A DNA stretch of 64,000 nt from Rahnella aquatilis CIP 78.65 = ATCC 33071. GTDB taxonomy: Bacteria; Pseudomonadota; Gammaproteobacteria; Enterobacterales; Enterobacteriaceae. This document shows positions 38,078-46,740 of the stretch, piece by piece. The translations under genes were made by a program, and so were the position numbers. The notes beneath the pieces were generated by a model. That model was not told where the DNA came from. It was given only the letters and a program-made list of their open reading frames with translations, and made no database searches. Positions within the stretch are counted from its first letter, which is position 1; each line of letters starts with the position of its first letter. The stretch spans positions 868,001 through 932,000 of the forward strand of contig NC_016818.1 in NCBI RefSeq assembly GCF_000241955.1, given 5' to 3'.

Positions 38078-38794
38078 ATGAAAGTCGCAGTGAATTTACT
38101 GCTGGTGGCAGGATGTTTTGCCAGTGTTCAGGCGTTTGCCCAGATTGATGAACCGGATATCAATGCCGATTGTGTTAAAGCCGGAATTTATGCCGCTGCC
38201 GGAAAAGTGGCTTACCAGCAGGGCGATATGGGCAAAGCCCGGGACATTTTCCGTAATCAGGTCGCCTGGAGTGAGTTTTGCCATAAGCCGCAAGACCAGA
38301 TCGCCACGGCCTACAACAACATTGCGCTGACCTACATAAAGCAGGGCGATTATCTGAAAGCCAAAGCCTGGCTGATGCTGGCACCTGCTGACAAAAAATC
38401 ACAATACAACCTGAGCCAGATGCAGCCAAAACTGGCTGCCTTGCCGCCAGCGGAAAGTCCGGCAGGGATTTACTGGCAATATGCGGGATTTGGCAGCTGG
38501 AATATCCTCGAAGTGAAGGCCGAAGAGGCGCAGTTTAAAATCGATTTCAGTGGATTATATATGGGGCAGATGTCGCTCTATTATGGCCCGAACATGGGCG
38601 AATTTTCAGTGGTGACGGCCATTAAAGATAACCACGCGATTTACCATGAAACTGACGATGCCGCCGTTGCGGGCGGCGAGTGCAGCGTTGACATGAACTT
38701 CACGCCACAGAGCGTTAAACTTCACACCACCCATGACTGCGGTTTCGGTCACAACGTGCAGGCCGAAGGCGAATTTGTGCGGGTGACGCAGTAG
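38078..38794 (+). CDS. Secreted TPR-like protein
   Basis: The product is 238 residues. A signal peptide (MKVAVNLLLVAGCFASVQAFAQ) is followed by helical repeats of TPR type (AGIYAAAGKVAYQQGDMGKARDIF; TAYNNIALTYIKQGDYLKAKAWLML). A C-terminal half of about 110 residues is rich in strands and has two cysteines (GGECSVD and HDCGFGH). GAAGG lies just upstream of the ATG at 38078. It probably acts in the periplasm in protein-protein contacts. No specific homologue was recognised. Confidence 0.7.
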   Translation: MKVAVNLLLVAGCFASVQAFAQIDEPDINADCVKAGIYAAAGKVAYQQGDMGKARDIFRNQVAWSEFCHKPQDQIATAYNNIALTYIKQGDYLKAKAWLMLAPADKKSQYNLSQMQPKLAALPPAESPAGIYWQYAGFGSWNILEVKAEEAQFKIDFSGLYMGQMSLYYGPNMGEFSVVTAIKDNHAIYHETDDAAVAGGECSVDMNFTPQSVKLHTTHDCGFGHNVQAEGEFVRVTQ

Positions 38795-38847
38795 GTATTA
38801 AGGGGGAGCACCTCGTCAATGTACATTTCAACTTTTTGATTTTGCTG

Positions 38848-38889
38848 TAATACCCCACCCCAACCCTCCCCTTCGCAGGGGAGGGAGCC
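38848..38889. repeat. REP-type repeat unit A (single)
   Basis: TAATACCCCACCCCAACCCT...CCCTTCGCAGGGGAGGGAGCC is nearly identical to the units at 8672-8712 (inverted) and 44696-44738. It stands alone here, between the convergent TPR-protein and metallo-hydrolase-like genes. Confidence 0.8.
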
Positions 38890-38936
38890 GCTCGACGTAT
38901 GCCTTTAGCCGAAGAGGGCGCCGACTCAGGTCATAT

Positions 38937-39806
38937 TCACTGCGGCCACTTCATTTCGCCCTTCAATACTTTTGCGCTCAGTTCTAAAGAAGATTCTTCT
39001 TTCAGTTGCGGATAATGTTTTTTCATGGCGGCGATCAGCGCGGCGGAATCTTTCGCTTTCGGTAATTCTTTTTCCAGCGTCAGCAGATACTGGCGGGTGA
39101 ATTTCACCGATTCCAACGTTTTCGGCGCGCCCGGCAGGTAATGCCCCGGCACCACGGTTTCCGGTTTCAGAGCGGCAATTTCATCCAGTGCTTCTACCCA
39201 CTGTTTACGCGAGGTCGGCGTTTGCGTATCTGCTGTCCAGACATGCATGTTATTGCCATTCACCAGTACACCGCCCACCACTGCTTTCAGCGACGGGATC
39301 CACACAAACGTCCGCTCATCGTCCACACCCTTCACTTCAAATTTATGCCCTTCCAGTTCAAACGTTTTGCCTTGCAGCGCTTCGGGAACCACGACAGATT
39401 TTGGCGCGTTGTCTTTAAGCTGCGGGCCCCAGAACGCGACTTTGCCGTCTTTAGTGGCGTTGATCTGATTGAGGGTTGCCTGCGTGGCGATGATCTTTGC
39501 TTCCGGGAAGGCGGCATGAATGACATCCAGCCCGAAGTAATAATCCGGGTCGGACTGGCTGATGTACACGGTCGTCAGTTTCTTGCCGGTGGCTTTGATC
39601 ATCTCCACCAGTTTTTCGGCGTCATTACGCTGGAACTGTGCGTCGATCAAAACCGCTTCTTTGTCGCCGGTAATAATTTCAGAAGAAACCGGGAAAACGC
39701 TTTTTTCACCGGGGTTATACACGTCCATTTTCAGTGCACTGGCGGCGTGAGCAGACAGGCTGCTGCCCAGCAGCGCGGCGATTAACGTCAGGTGTTTGAG
39801 TTGCAT
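38937..39806 (-). CDS. Metallo-beta-lactamase-fold protein with degenerate metal motif
   Basis: This 289-residue secreted protein (signal MQLKHLTLIAALLGSSLSAHA) has the fold pattern of the metallo-beta-lactamase superfamily: SSEIITGDKEAVLIDAQFQ, LTTVYISQSDPDYYFGLDVI and ETVVPGHYLPG. The central HxHxDH metal motif is replaced by SQSDPDYYFG, so classical binuclear zinc binding at this place is lost or altered. Only the GHY histidine is clear. It is divergent from a LysR regulator that probably controls it. Confidence 0.8.
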   Translation of the reverse strand: MQLKHLTLIAALLGSSLSAHAASALKMDVYNPGEKSVFPVSSEIITGDKEAVLIDAQFQRNDAEKLVEMIKATGKKLTTVYISQSDPDYYFGLDVIHAAFPEAKIIATQATLNQINATKDGKVAFWGPQLKDNAPKSVVVPEALQGKTFELEGHKFEVKGVDDERTFVWIPSLKAVVGGVLVNGNNMHVWTADTQTPTSRKQWVEALDEIAALKPETVVPGHYLPGAPKTLESVKFTRQYLLTLEKELPKAKDSAALIAAMKKHYPQLKEESSLELSAKVLKGEMKWPQ

Positions 39807-39857
39807 AATATTTCCTCAGAAGCATAAATAATCACGTTCAGTAAGACTCTACTGTAC

Positions 39858-39895
39858 GTTGCATAATCCGCAGGAAAAACCGGATAATGCGCAAC
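39858..39895. promoter_or_regulatory. Inverted repeat between divergent genes (LysR-type site)
   Basis: GTTGCATAATCCG and CGGATAATGCGCAAC form an imperfect dyad around a ten-base centre, and another GTTGCATAA follows at 39912. It is located between the metallo-hydrolase-like gene and the divergent LysR gene, where LysR regulators usually bind. Confidence 0.5.
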
Positions 39896-39921
39896 TGTTT
39901 GTTGCATAAACCGGACGAATC

Positions 39922-40839
39922 ATGGACAGAATTACCGCTGCACAAGTGTTTGTTGCCATTGTTGAACGGGGAAGCATGGTCAGTGCCGCCGAATCGCTGA
40001 ATATGTCGCGGGCAATGGTGACGCGTTATCTGTCGGAGATGGAAAAGTGGTCGGGCGCACGCCTGTTGCACCGTTCCACCCGCAAACTCAGCCTGACGGA
40101 TGCGGGCGAAAATACGCTGGCGCGCTGCCGGAAAATGCTGTCGGTGGCGGCGGAAATGGGCAGCGTGGCGGACACAGGAAATGAAGCGTTACGCGGCTTG
40201 CTGCGTCTGAGCTGCTCGCCGTCGTTCGGGCAGGGTGCGGTGGTGATTGCGGTCAGCGAGTTTTTGCGGCGACATCCGCAGGTAAGCATTGATCTTCAGC
40301 TGGAAAGCCGGGCGATCAACCTGGTGGAAGACCGGATCGATCTGGCGCTGCGCATCACCAACGATCTGGATCCTAACCTGATCGCCCGGCCACTGGCGCT
40401 GTGTCCGTCGGTCGTCTGTGCATCTCCGGCTTATCTTGCCGCGCAGGGCACGCCGCAACATCCGCAGGATCTGGCGGTGCACAATTGTCTGACGTACACC
40501 TGGTTCGGCAAAAGCCTGTGGCAGTTTGAACGCCAGGGGGAACAGGTCGCGATTCCGGTGAGCGGAAACCTCAGTGCCAACGAATCGCTGGTACTACTTA
40601 CCGGCGCGGTGGAAGGCGCGGGGATCGTCATGCAGCCCTATTATTCGGCGGCACCGCTGATTGCCAGCGGCCAGCTTGTAGCCTTACTCAGCGAGTGGCA
40701 GCCACAGGAGATGGGGATTTATGCGATTTACATGTCACGGCGGCAAATGCCTGCGGCGTTGCGTGCGCTGCTCGATTTTCTGGTGGAGTGGTTTAAAAGT
40801 CATCCGCGCTGGCTGTCGCTGAAGGATGAAAAACACTGA
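39922..40839 (+). CDS. LysR-type transcriptional regulator
   Basis: This 305-residue protein has an N-terminal winged helix (DRITAAQVFVAIVERGSMVSAAESLNMSRAMVTRYLSEMEKWSGARLLHRSTRKLSLTDAG). Its C-terminal periplasmic-binding-protein-like inducer domain is of the CrgA/DsdC-like subgroup. It is divergent from the metallo-beta-lactamase-fold gene, which is the likely target. The ligand is unknown. Its stop is followed by a weak hairpin (GGAAC/GTTCC then TTTTT) near 40868-40879. Confidence 0.88.
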   Translation: MDRITAAQVFVAIVERGSMVSAAESLNMSRAMVTRYLSEMEKWSGARLLHRSTRKLSLTDAGENTLARCRKMLSVAAEMGSVADTGNEALRGLLRLSCSPSFGQGAVVIAVSEFLRRHPQVSIDLQLESRAINLVEDRIDLALRITNDLDPNLIARPLALCPSVVCASPAYLAAQGTPQHPQDLAVHNCLTYTWFGKSLWQFERQGEQVAIPVSGNLSANESLVLLTGAVEGAGIVMQPYYSAAPLIASGQLVALLSEWQPQEMGIYAIYMSRRQMPAALRALLDFLVEWFKSHPRWLSLKDEKH

Positions 40840-41057
40840 GCCGCTGGCAGGCGATGCCACCCTGGGAACGGTTCCTTTTTCGCTTTGCTGCATGTTATAC
40901 AATGTATTGTTATGTAAAGATTAATACGGATATCGGGTGATTTTCAGGCAGTAAGGGCACAGACTGCGTCTGGTCAAAAGTGTGATCAACGTGGTATTTA
41001 AGCCCTTCCGGCGCAATGCCGGAGCCTTTAATCATAACGATAATATCCGGAGTTTTT

Positions 41058-42221
41058 ATGCCTGTCGCACTCCTGGCACTGGCGCTCAGCGCGTTTGCCA
41101 TCGGTACTACTGAATTTGTCATCATGGGGTTGCTCCCTAACGTGGCGGGGGATCTGAATGTCAGTATCCCTTCTGCAGGCTGGTTAATCAGCGGATACGC
41201 GCTGGGCGTGGCGATCGGTGCACCGATCATGGCCGTGCTGACGGCAAAACTGCCGCGAAAGAAAACCCTGCTGCTGCTGATGAGCATCTTTATCATCGGA
41301 AATGTGATGTGCGCACTGTCGTACAGCTACGATTTCCTGATGCTGGCGCGTGTGATCACCGCGCTGTGCCATGGTGCATTCTTCGGGATTGGCGCGGTGG
41401 TAGCGGCAAGTCTGGTGGCGCCTAACCGCCGGGCCTCTGCGGTGGCGCTGATGTTCACCGGCCTGACGCTGGCTAACGTACTGGGCGTTCCGCTCGGTAC
41501 CGCGCTCGGACAGGCTTTTGGCTGGCGTTCAACGTTCTGGGTGGTGGCGGTGATTGGCGTGGCCTCGCTGTTCGCGCTGTATAAAAAGCTGCCAGATAAG
41601 AAAGAAGAAGAGCCGACCAATCTGCGTAAGGAAATCCGTGCGCTGGGCAGCCTGGGGTTATGGCTGTCGCTGTCGATCACGATTTTCTTTGCGGCGGCGA
41701 TGTTTGCGCTGTTCACGTATATCGCGCCGATCCTGACACAAATCACCGGCGTGTCTGAGCACGGTGTCAGCTGGACGCTGTTGCTGATCGGCCTCGGTCT
41801 GACCATCGGTAACGTACTGGGCGGGCGTCTGGCGGACTGGCGTCTGGGTATTTCACTGACCCTGACATTCCTGATGATCGCGATATTTTCCGTCCTGTTC
41901 AGCTATACCAGCGTGCATCTGCTGGCGGCGGAAATCACGCTGTTTATCTGGGCAATGGTGAATTTCGCGGCGGTTCCGGCGTTGCAGGTTAACGTGGTGA
42001 CCTACGGTAAAAACGCGCCAAACCTGGTGTCGACCCTGAACATTGCGGCGTTTAACGTCGGCAATGCGCTGGGGGCCTGGGTGGGCGGCGCGGTGATTGA
42101 ACGCGGAATGGGACTGGGCACCGTGCCGCTGGCGGCGGGAGGACTGGGCGCTATCGGTTTCGTACTGTGTGTGATCACTTTCCGCCGTGCGGCGAAGAAA
42201 GCGGAAAAAGTGGCCGCGTAA
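41058..42221 (+). CDS. MFS transporter (AraJ/YdhP-like)
   Basis: This twelve-helix inner-membrane transporter of 387 residues belongs to the DHA1/AraJ group. Signature segments are LSAFAIGTTEFVIMGLLPNVA near the start, AGWLISGYALGVAIGAPIMAVL, LCHGAFFGIGAVVAASLV and LTLANVLGVPLG. It is closer to E. coli YdhP than AraJ over the first 150 residues. ATG 41058 has CCGGAG six bases upstream, while the longer frame from 41016 lacks a start signal. The substrate is unknown. Confidence 0.85.
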   Translation: MPVALLALALSAFAIGTTEFVIMGLLPNVAGDLNVSIPSAGWLISGYALGVAIGAPIMAVLTAKLPRKKTLLLLMSIFIIGNVMCALSYSYDFLMLARVITALCHGAFFGIGAVVAASLVAPNRRASAVALMFTGLTLANVLGVPLGTALGQAFGWRSTFWVVAVIGVASLFALYKKLPDKKEEEPTNLRKEIRALGSLGLWLSLSITIFFAAAMFALFTYIAPILTQITGVSEHGVSWTLLLIGLGLTIGNVLGGRLADWRLGISLTLTFLMIAIFSVLFSYTSVHLLAAEITLFIWAMVNFAAVPALQVNVVTYGKNAPNLVSTLNIAAFNVGNALGAWVGGAVIERGMGLGTVPLAAGGLGAIGFVLCVITFRRAAKKAEKVAA

Positions 42222-42240
42222 TTCAGCCACAGAAAAGCGT

Positions 42241-42282
42241 AAAGGCCACGCGGGATTTCTCCGGCGTGGCCTTATTTTTTTC
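42241..42282 (+). terminator. Terminator between convergent MFS gene and lysR
   Basis: The stem AAGGCCACGC / GCGTGGCCTT with a loop of about twelve bases is followed by ATTTTTTTC on the plus strand. It lies 20 bases after the MFS stop and just before the lysR stop. Confidence 0.8.
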
Positions 42283-42285
42283 TGT

Positions 42286-43209
42286 TCAGCGCATCAGCGC
42301 GGCCTCGAGAAGCCCGGCAAAGCGTTGCGCCTGCTGATGGCAATGTTCGATAAATGTGGTGACCAGCGCCGAAGCGGGGCGGTGCAACGGCCGGATCAGG
42401 CTGACGGTAAAGGGTACGGCGACGCTGAATTCCCGCAGGACGAGTCCGTTGTCACAATAATCCAATGCAGTCAGCGGGTTGACGATCGACACGCCCGCGC
42501 CTTCCCGCACCATACTGCACACCGACGCGGCGCTGTGGGTTTCCATCACCAGCCGCCGTGTAACCTGTTGTTCCATAAATAACGTATCCAGCAGTTGCCG
42601 GTAACTGTCGGTCGCCGACAGGCTGATATAATTCAGCCCGCTGAAATCTTGTGGTGTGAGTCGCTGTTTTGCGGCCAGAGGATGTCCGGCAGGCAGCACA
42701 CACACTTCGTTCAGCGTCAGCAGCGTCTGCCGCTCGGTCCCGGCGGGCGTCTGGGTATTTTCCGTCAGTCCTAAATCATGGCGCTGCGCCGACAGCCATT
42801 CTTCCAGCAGCGGCGATTCCTGCGGCACGATATTGAAACTGACGTCAGGATAGCGGTCAAGAAACGGCTTACACACCGCAGGTAGCAGCGACTGGCTGAA
42901 TACCGGCAGGCAGGCAATCGACAGCTGCGCCTGCTCGAACTGACGGATGCCTTCCGCTGCGCTGATAATCCTGTCCAGCCCGTAATATGACCGCTGCACT
43001 TCCTCAAACAGCCGTAAACCCTGCACCGTCGGATATAACCGCCCGCGCAGGCGCTCGAACAGTTGTAAATCCAGCAGCTTTTCGCAGCGCGCCAGCTCGC
43101 GGCTGACCGTCGGCTGTGACGTATTGAGCAACGCAGCAGCTTCGGTCAGATTGCCGGTGGTCATTACCGCATGAAAAATTTCGATATGGCGCAGTGAAAT
43201 GGCTGGCAT
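42286..43209 (-). CDS. lysR: LysR, activator of lysA
   Basis: This 307-residue DNA-binding activator responds to diaminopimelate/lysine and turns on lysA. It is collinear with E. coli LysR: LRHIEIFHAVMTTGNLTEAAALLNTSQPTVSRELARCEKLL, then IACLPVFSQSLLPAV, NIVPQESPLLEEWLSAQRHDLGLTE and THSAASVCSMVREGAGVSIVNPLTALDY. The start at 43209 matches the E. coli N-terminus. The frame upstream to 43302 is not supported. It is divergent from lysA, as in E. coli. Confidence 0.95.
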   Translation of the reverse strand: MPAISLRHIEIFHAVMTTGNLTEAAALLNTSQPTVSRELARCEKLLDLQLFERLRGRLYPTVQGLRLFEEVQRSYYGLDRIISAAEGIRQFEQAQLSIACLPVFSQSLLPAVCKPFLDRYPDVSFNIVPQESPLLEEWLSAQRHDLGLTENTQTPAGTERQTLLTLNEVCVLPAGHPLAAKQRLTPQDFSGLNYISLSATDSYRQLLDTLFMEQQVTRRLVMETHSAASVCSMVREGAGVSIVNPLTALDYCDNGLVLREFSVAVPFTVSLIRPLHRPASALVTTFIEHCHQQAQRFAGLLEAALMR

Positions 43210-43343
43210 GGTTTCATCCGCTAAGCGATGACAAGAGTCCATATCATAAATGAATAGACTGGCCTGAAATAGATATTTTATCGCCAGTCCGCCACGCGGC
43301 ATACTGAGGGAAATATAACTGAATTCACCTGACGGAAAATCTT

Positions 43344-44603
43344 ATGCCACGCGCTCTGAACGACATGACTACCGCGCTTAACGCCGCGAATTTACGGGCT
43401 CTGCCGCAACAATTTGGCTGCCCTGTGTGGGCGTATGACGCGGAGATTATCAAAGCGCGCATTGCCCAGTTGCGTCAGTTTGACGTGATTCGTTTTGCGC
43501 AGAAAGCCTGTTCTAATATTCATATCCTGCGCCTGATGCGCGAGCAGGGAGTGAAGGTCGACTCCGTTTCTCTGGGCGAAATTGAACGTGCGCTGGTGGC
43601 CGGTTTTATTCCGGGCGGCGAAGACAGCGAGATTGTGTTTACTGCTGACGTACTGGATCAGCCGACACTGGAACGCGTGACAGCGCTGGATATTCCGGTG
43701 AACGCCGGTTCCATCGACATGCTCAGCCAGATTGGCCAGCACAAAGCCGGCCATCCGGTGTGGCTGCGTGTTAATCCGGGCTTCGGTCACGGCCACAGCC
43801 AGAAAACCAATACCGGCGGTGAAAACAGTAAACACGGGATCTGGTATGCCGACTTACCGCAGGCGCTGGCTGAGATCGCCCGTTACGGTCTGAAACTGGT
43901 GGGCATTCATATGCATATCGGTTCCGGCGTGGATTATGGTCACCTTGAGCAGGTTTGCGATGCGATGGTGCGTCAGGTGATTGAAACCGGACAAGATATT
44001 GAAGCTATCTCCGCCGGTGGCGGTCTGTCGATCCCGTATCATTTTGAAGAAGAATCCATTGATACCGGCCACTATTTTGGCCTGTGGAACCGGGCGCGTG
44101 AGCAGATTGCGGCGCATCTCGGGCATGAGATTAAACTGGAGATCGAACCGGGGCGTTTCCTGGTGGCGGAATCCGGCGTGCTGGTGGCACAAATCCGTGC
44201 GGTAAAAAACATGGGCAGCCGTCACTTTGTGTTGTGTGACGCGGGCTTTAACGACCTGATGCGTCCGGCGATGTACGGCAGCTATCATCATATTTCACTG
44301 TTACCGGCCGATGGTCGCGATGTGAGCGGGCAACCGCTGACTGATGCCGTGATCGCCGGTCCGCTGTGTGAATCCGGTGACGTGTTCACCCAGCAGGCAG
44401 GCGGCGGAGTGGAAACCTTCCCGCTGCCGCCGGTCAATATCGGTGATTATCTGGTGTTCCACGACACCGGTGCTTACGGCGCATCGATGTCATCCAACTA
44501 CAACACCCGTCCTTTGCTGCCGGAAGTGTTGTTTGAGAATGGCGTGCCACGACTGATTCGTCGCAGGCAGACGGTGGAAGAGTTAATTGCTTTAGAACTG
44601 TAA
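43344..44603 (+). CDS. lysA: Diaminopimelate decarboxylase
   Basis: This PLP enzyme converts meso-diaminopimelate to L-lysine, the last step of the pathway, in the cytoplasm. The 419 residues compare with 420 in E. coli. PLP-lysine lies in RFAQKACSN. Further motifs are HMHIGSGVDY, EPGRFLVAESGV, and GPLCESGDVF, which holds the active-site Cys from the partner subunit. It is divergent from lysR, its activator. The following 180 bases hold a composite REP element. Confidence 0.97.
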   Translation: MPRALNDMTTALNAANLRALPQQFGCPVWAYDAEIIKARIAQLRQFDVIRFAQKACSNIHILRLMREQGVKVDSVSLGEIERALVAGFIPGGEDSEIVFTADVLDQPTLERVTALDIPVNAGSIDMLSQIGQHKAGHPVWLRVNPGFGHGHSQKTNTGGENSKHGIWYADLPQALAEIARYGLKLVGIHMHIGSGVDYGHLEQVCDAMVRQVIETGQDIEAISAGGGLSIPYHFEEESIDTGHYFGLWNRAREQIAAHLGHEIKLEIEPGRFLVAESGVLVAQIRAVKNMGSRHFVLCDAGFNDLMRPAMYGSYHHISLLPADGRDVSGQPLTDAVIAGPLCESGDVFTQQAGGGVETFPLPPVNIGDYLVFHDTGAYGASMSSNYNTRPLLPEVLFENGVPRLIRRRQTVEELIALEL

Positions 44604-44637
44604 TCTTTGCTCCTGAATATCAGCGACGGTCTGCTTT

Positions 44638-44738
44638 GCTCCTCCCCCTGCGAAGGGGGAGATTGGGAGGGGGTTTAGCAAACAACCCAGTTGTCATTAA
44701 TACCCCACCCCAGCCCTCCCCTTCGCAGGGGAGGGAGC
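44638..44738. repeat. Composite REP element (units B and A)
   Basis: Unit B (44638-44682) and unit A (44696-44738) together form a near-palindromic element of about 100 bp with ends GCTCC and GGAGC. It is the inverse of the element at 8672-8962, which is interrupted by the MITE. Each unit can fold into a strong hairpin around CCTGCGAAGG. The element lies between lysA and the convergent PTS IIA gene. Confidence 0.85.
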
Positions 44739-44776
44739 CGATCGAGTTGCCTTTACTTCTTCGCAAAGCAGGGAGC

Positions 44777-45094
44777 TTACTTATCAAACATCTCTTTTCT
44801 CAGTAACACGATCTCTTCTGCCAGATCACGGCACAGCATGGCGGTCATCAGATGATCCTGCGAGTGCACCATGATCAGATTCACCGGAATTTTGCCCACG
44901 CCTTCATCCAGGCCAATCAGTTGTGTCTGTACTTTGTGCGCAACACGCGCCGCGTCGTCAGAGGCTTTCAGCATCGCATCGGCCTGCGCCCACTCTTTTT
45001 TACGCGCGTGCTGAATCGCCATCATGGCGTTAGAGCGTGCTTCTCCGGCGTTGATCAATAACTCCATCACCGTTTGTTCCAGATCGAATTCCAT
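44777..45094 (-). CDS. PTS IIA component, lactose/cellobiose family
   Basis: This 105-residue phosphocarrier belongs to the Lac/Chb family. It takes phosphate from HPr on His77 (in VHSQDHLM) and passes it to the IIB protein at 48192-48509. It has the triple-helix bundle pattern with GEARSNAMMAIQHAR and DHLMTAMLCRDLAEEIV. The start ATG at 45094 has GGAG upstream. It is divergent from the rest of the system, sharing a 277-bp control region with two operator-like palindromes. Confidence 0.9.
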   Translation of the reverse strand: MEFDLEQTVMELLINAGEARSNAMMAIQHARKKEWAQADAMLKASDDAARVAHKVQTQLIGLDEGVGKIPVNLIMVHSQDHLMTAMLCRDLAEEIVLLRKEMFDK

Positions 45095-45104
45095 CGAAAA
45101 CTCC

Positions 45105-45122
45105 AAATTGGTATACCAGAAA
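45105..45122. promoter_or_regulatory. UxuR/ExuR-type operator 1
   Basis: AAATTGGTATACCAGAAA matches the known UxuR/ExuR consensus (AAATTGGTATACCAATTT) except at the last bases. It lies just upstream of the IIA Shine-Dalgarno. A UxuR-like regulator is encoded in the same cluster (48548-49321). Confidence 0.75.
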
Positions 45123-45136
45123 AGTGTGAATTCATC

Positions 45137-45154
45137 ATATTGGAATTCCAATAT
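45137..45154. promoter_or_regulatory. UxuR/ExuR-type operator 2 (perfect palindrome)
   Basis: ATATTGGAATTCCAATAT is a perfect 18-bp palindrome with the ATTGG...CCAAT arms of the first site. Its centre is 32 bp (three helical turns) from the centre of site 1. The two together suit cooperative binding by a dimeric GntR regulator across the divergent promoters. Confidence 0.75.
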
Positions 45155-45371
45155 TCACATGTGAGAACGCTGTCACAGAAATTAATTCGTATTCCGCTAT
45201 TTTTTGGCATGCCACATTGCGTAATTATTCCCGCAATATGGCCGACAGGATGATTTACAGAACCGGAATCTGACCCTGCTTCGTGCGACACCTTTATTCC
45301 TCATTCAATATAAAAGGTGAAGACGAAACCAACACCTGTGCAGTATAGAAAAAAGAAAATGAGGTGCTGTC

Positions 45372-46715
45372 ATGTCACTGAAAGACCGCTTTATCGATTC
45401 TCTGGGGGGATTCGCCAATACCTTTAATAGCTTCAGATATATCATGGCTATTAAGGCGTCTTTTATCACGTTAATGCCCGTCATTATTGTGGGGGCATTC
45501 TCAGTTTTAATTTCAAATATGGTGATGGATCCGAAAAACGGATTAGCCCACTTTGAAATGTTCTCCTGGCTGGCCATGCTCAAACCGATCATGAGCAGTA
45601 TTAACTACGCCACGCTCAGTTTTCTGACCATCGGTGCGGTGTTTTTAATTGGTATCGAACTCGGGAAAATTAACGGCTCACGCTCGTTATTTCCCGGCCT
45701 GCTGGCGGTGATTTGTTTTATTGCCGTCACGCCGACTACCGTCGATATGATGGTCAACGGCCAGATGCAGGAAGTGAAAGATGTGCTGGCAAAACAGTTC
45801 TCCGATACGAAAAGTCTGTTCCTCGGCATGTTTATTGCCATTCTGTCGGTCGAGATTTATTCCCGTCTGGAACGGGTTAACGGCCTGCGCATAAAAATGC
45901 CGGAGAGCGTACCGCCCAATGTGTCGGCCTCATTTTCGGCACTGATCCCCGCCATTATTACCGTGGTTCTCGTCGCCACCTTCGGCTTTGTATTCCACCG
46001 CGTCACCGGCATGTATCTGTATGACGCGGTGTATCAGGTGATCCAGCGTCCGCTGGAATCGGTGATGCAGAGCCTGCCGGGTATTCTGTTGCTGATGTTT
46101 GTCGCACAGCTGTTCTGGGTGATTGGTATTCACGGCAACCAGATGATTAAACCGATCCGCGAACCGCTGTTGCTCGGTGCAATCATGGTTAACATGACTG
46201 CGTTTGAGCAGGGCCACGAAGTGCCGAATATCATCACCATGCCGTTCTGGGATGTGTATATGAGCATCGGCGGTTCCGGCTGCACTATCGGTTTGCTGCT
46301 GGCGGTAATGATCGCTACCCGCCGTAAAGAGATGCGCGAAATCGCCAAACTGTCCCTCGGGCCGAGCTTCTTCAACATCAATGAACCGGTGATTTTCGGT
46401 ATGCCGATTATGCTCAACCCGATCCTGGCAATTCCGTTCATCATCACGCCGCTGATTACCGGCACCATCGGCTACTTTGCCACCAGCCTCGGATTCGCCG
46501 GACGTGCGGTGGTGATGGTGCCGTGGACCACGCCGCCGATCATCAACGCCTGGTTGTCGACAGCCGGTTCCATGGGCGCGGTGGTTACCCAAATTGGCTG
46601 CATCGCGGTGGCGGTGCTGATTTATCTGCCGTTCGTGAAAGTGGCCGCGCGCCGTGCCGATCAGGCGCAGCTGGAAGCCATGCAGCAGAGCCAGAAACAG
46701 GCTGCCACGGCGTAA
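45372..46715 (+). CDS. PTS IIC component, lactose/cellobiose family
   Basis: This 447-residue membrane permease belongs to the Lac family (CelB/ChbC). It carries the N-terminal DRFIDSLGGFANTFNSFRYIMAIKASFITLMPVIIVGAFSVL and the segment SFFNINEPVIFGMPIMLNPILAIPF, which holds the conserved NEP and substrate-binding residues. MVPWTTPPIINAW is near the C-terminus. It begins the plus-strand transcription unit IIC - phospho-glucosidase - IIB - regulator. Confidence 0.92.
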   Translation: MSLKDRFIDSLGGFANTFNSFRYIMAIKASFITLMPVIIVGAFSVLISNMVMDPKNGLAHFEMFSWLAMLKPIMSSINYATLSFLTIGAVFLIGIELGKINGSRSLFPGLLAVICFIAVTPTTVDMMVNGQMQEVKDVLAKQFSDTKSLFLGMFIAILSVEIYSRLERVNGLRIKMPESVPPNVSASFSALIPAIITVVLVATFGFVFHRVTGMYLYDAVYQVIQRPLESVMQSLPGILLLMFVAQLFWVIGIHGNQMIKPIREPLLLGAIMVNMTAFEQGHEVPNIITMPFWDVYMSIGGSGCTIGLLLAVMIATRRKEMREIAKLSLGPSFFNINEPVIFGMPIMLNPILAIPFIITPLITGTIGYFATSLGFAGRAVVMVPWTTPPIINAWLSTAGSMGAVVTQIGCIAVAVLIYLPFVKVAARRADQAQLEAMQQSQKQAATA

Positions 46716-46740
46716 AACCATCCGGAAAAAGAGGGACGTT

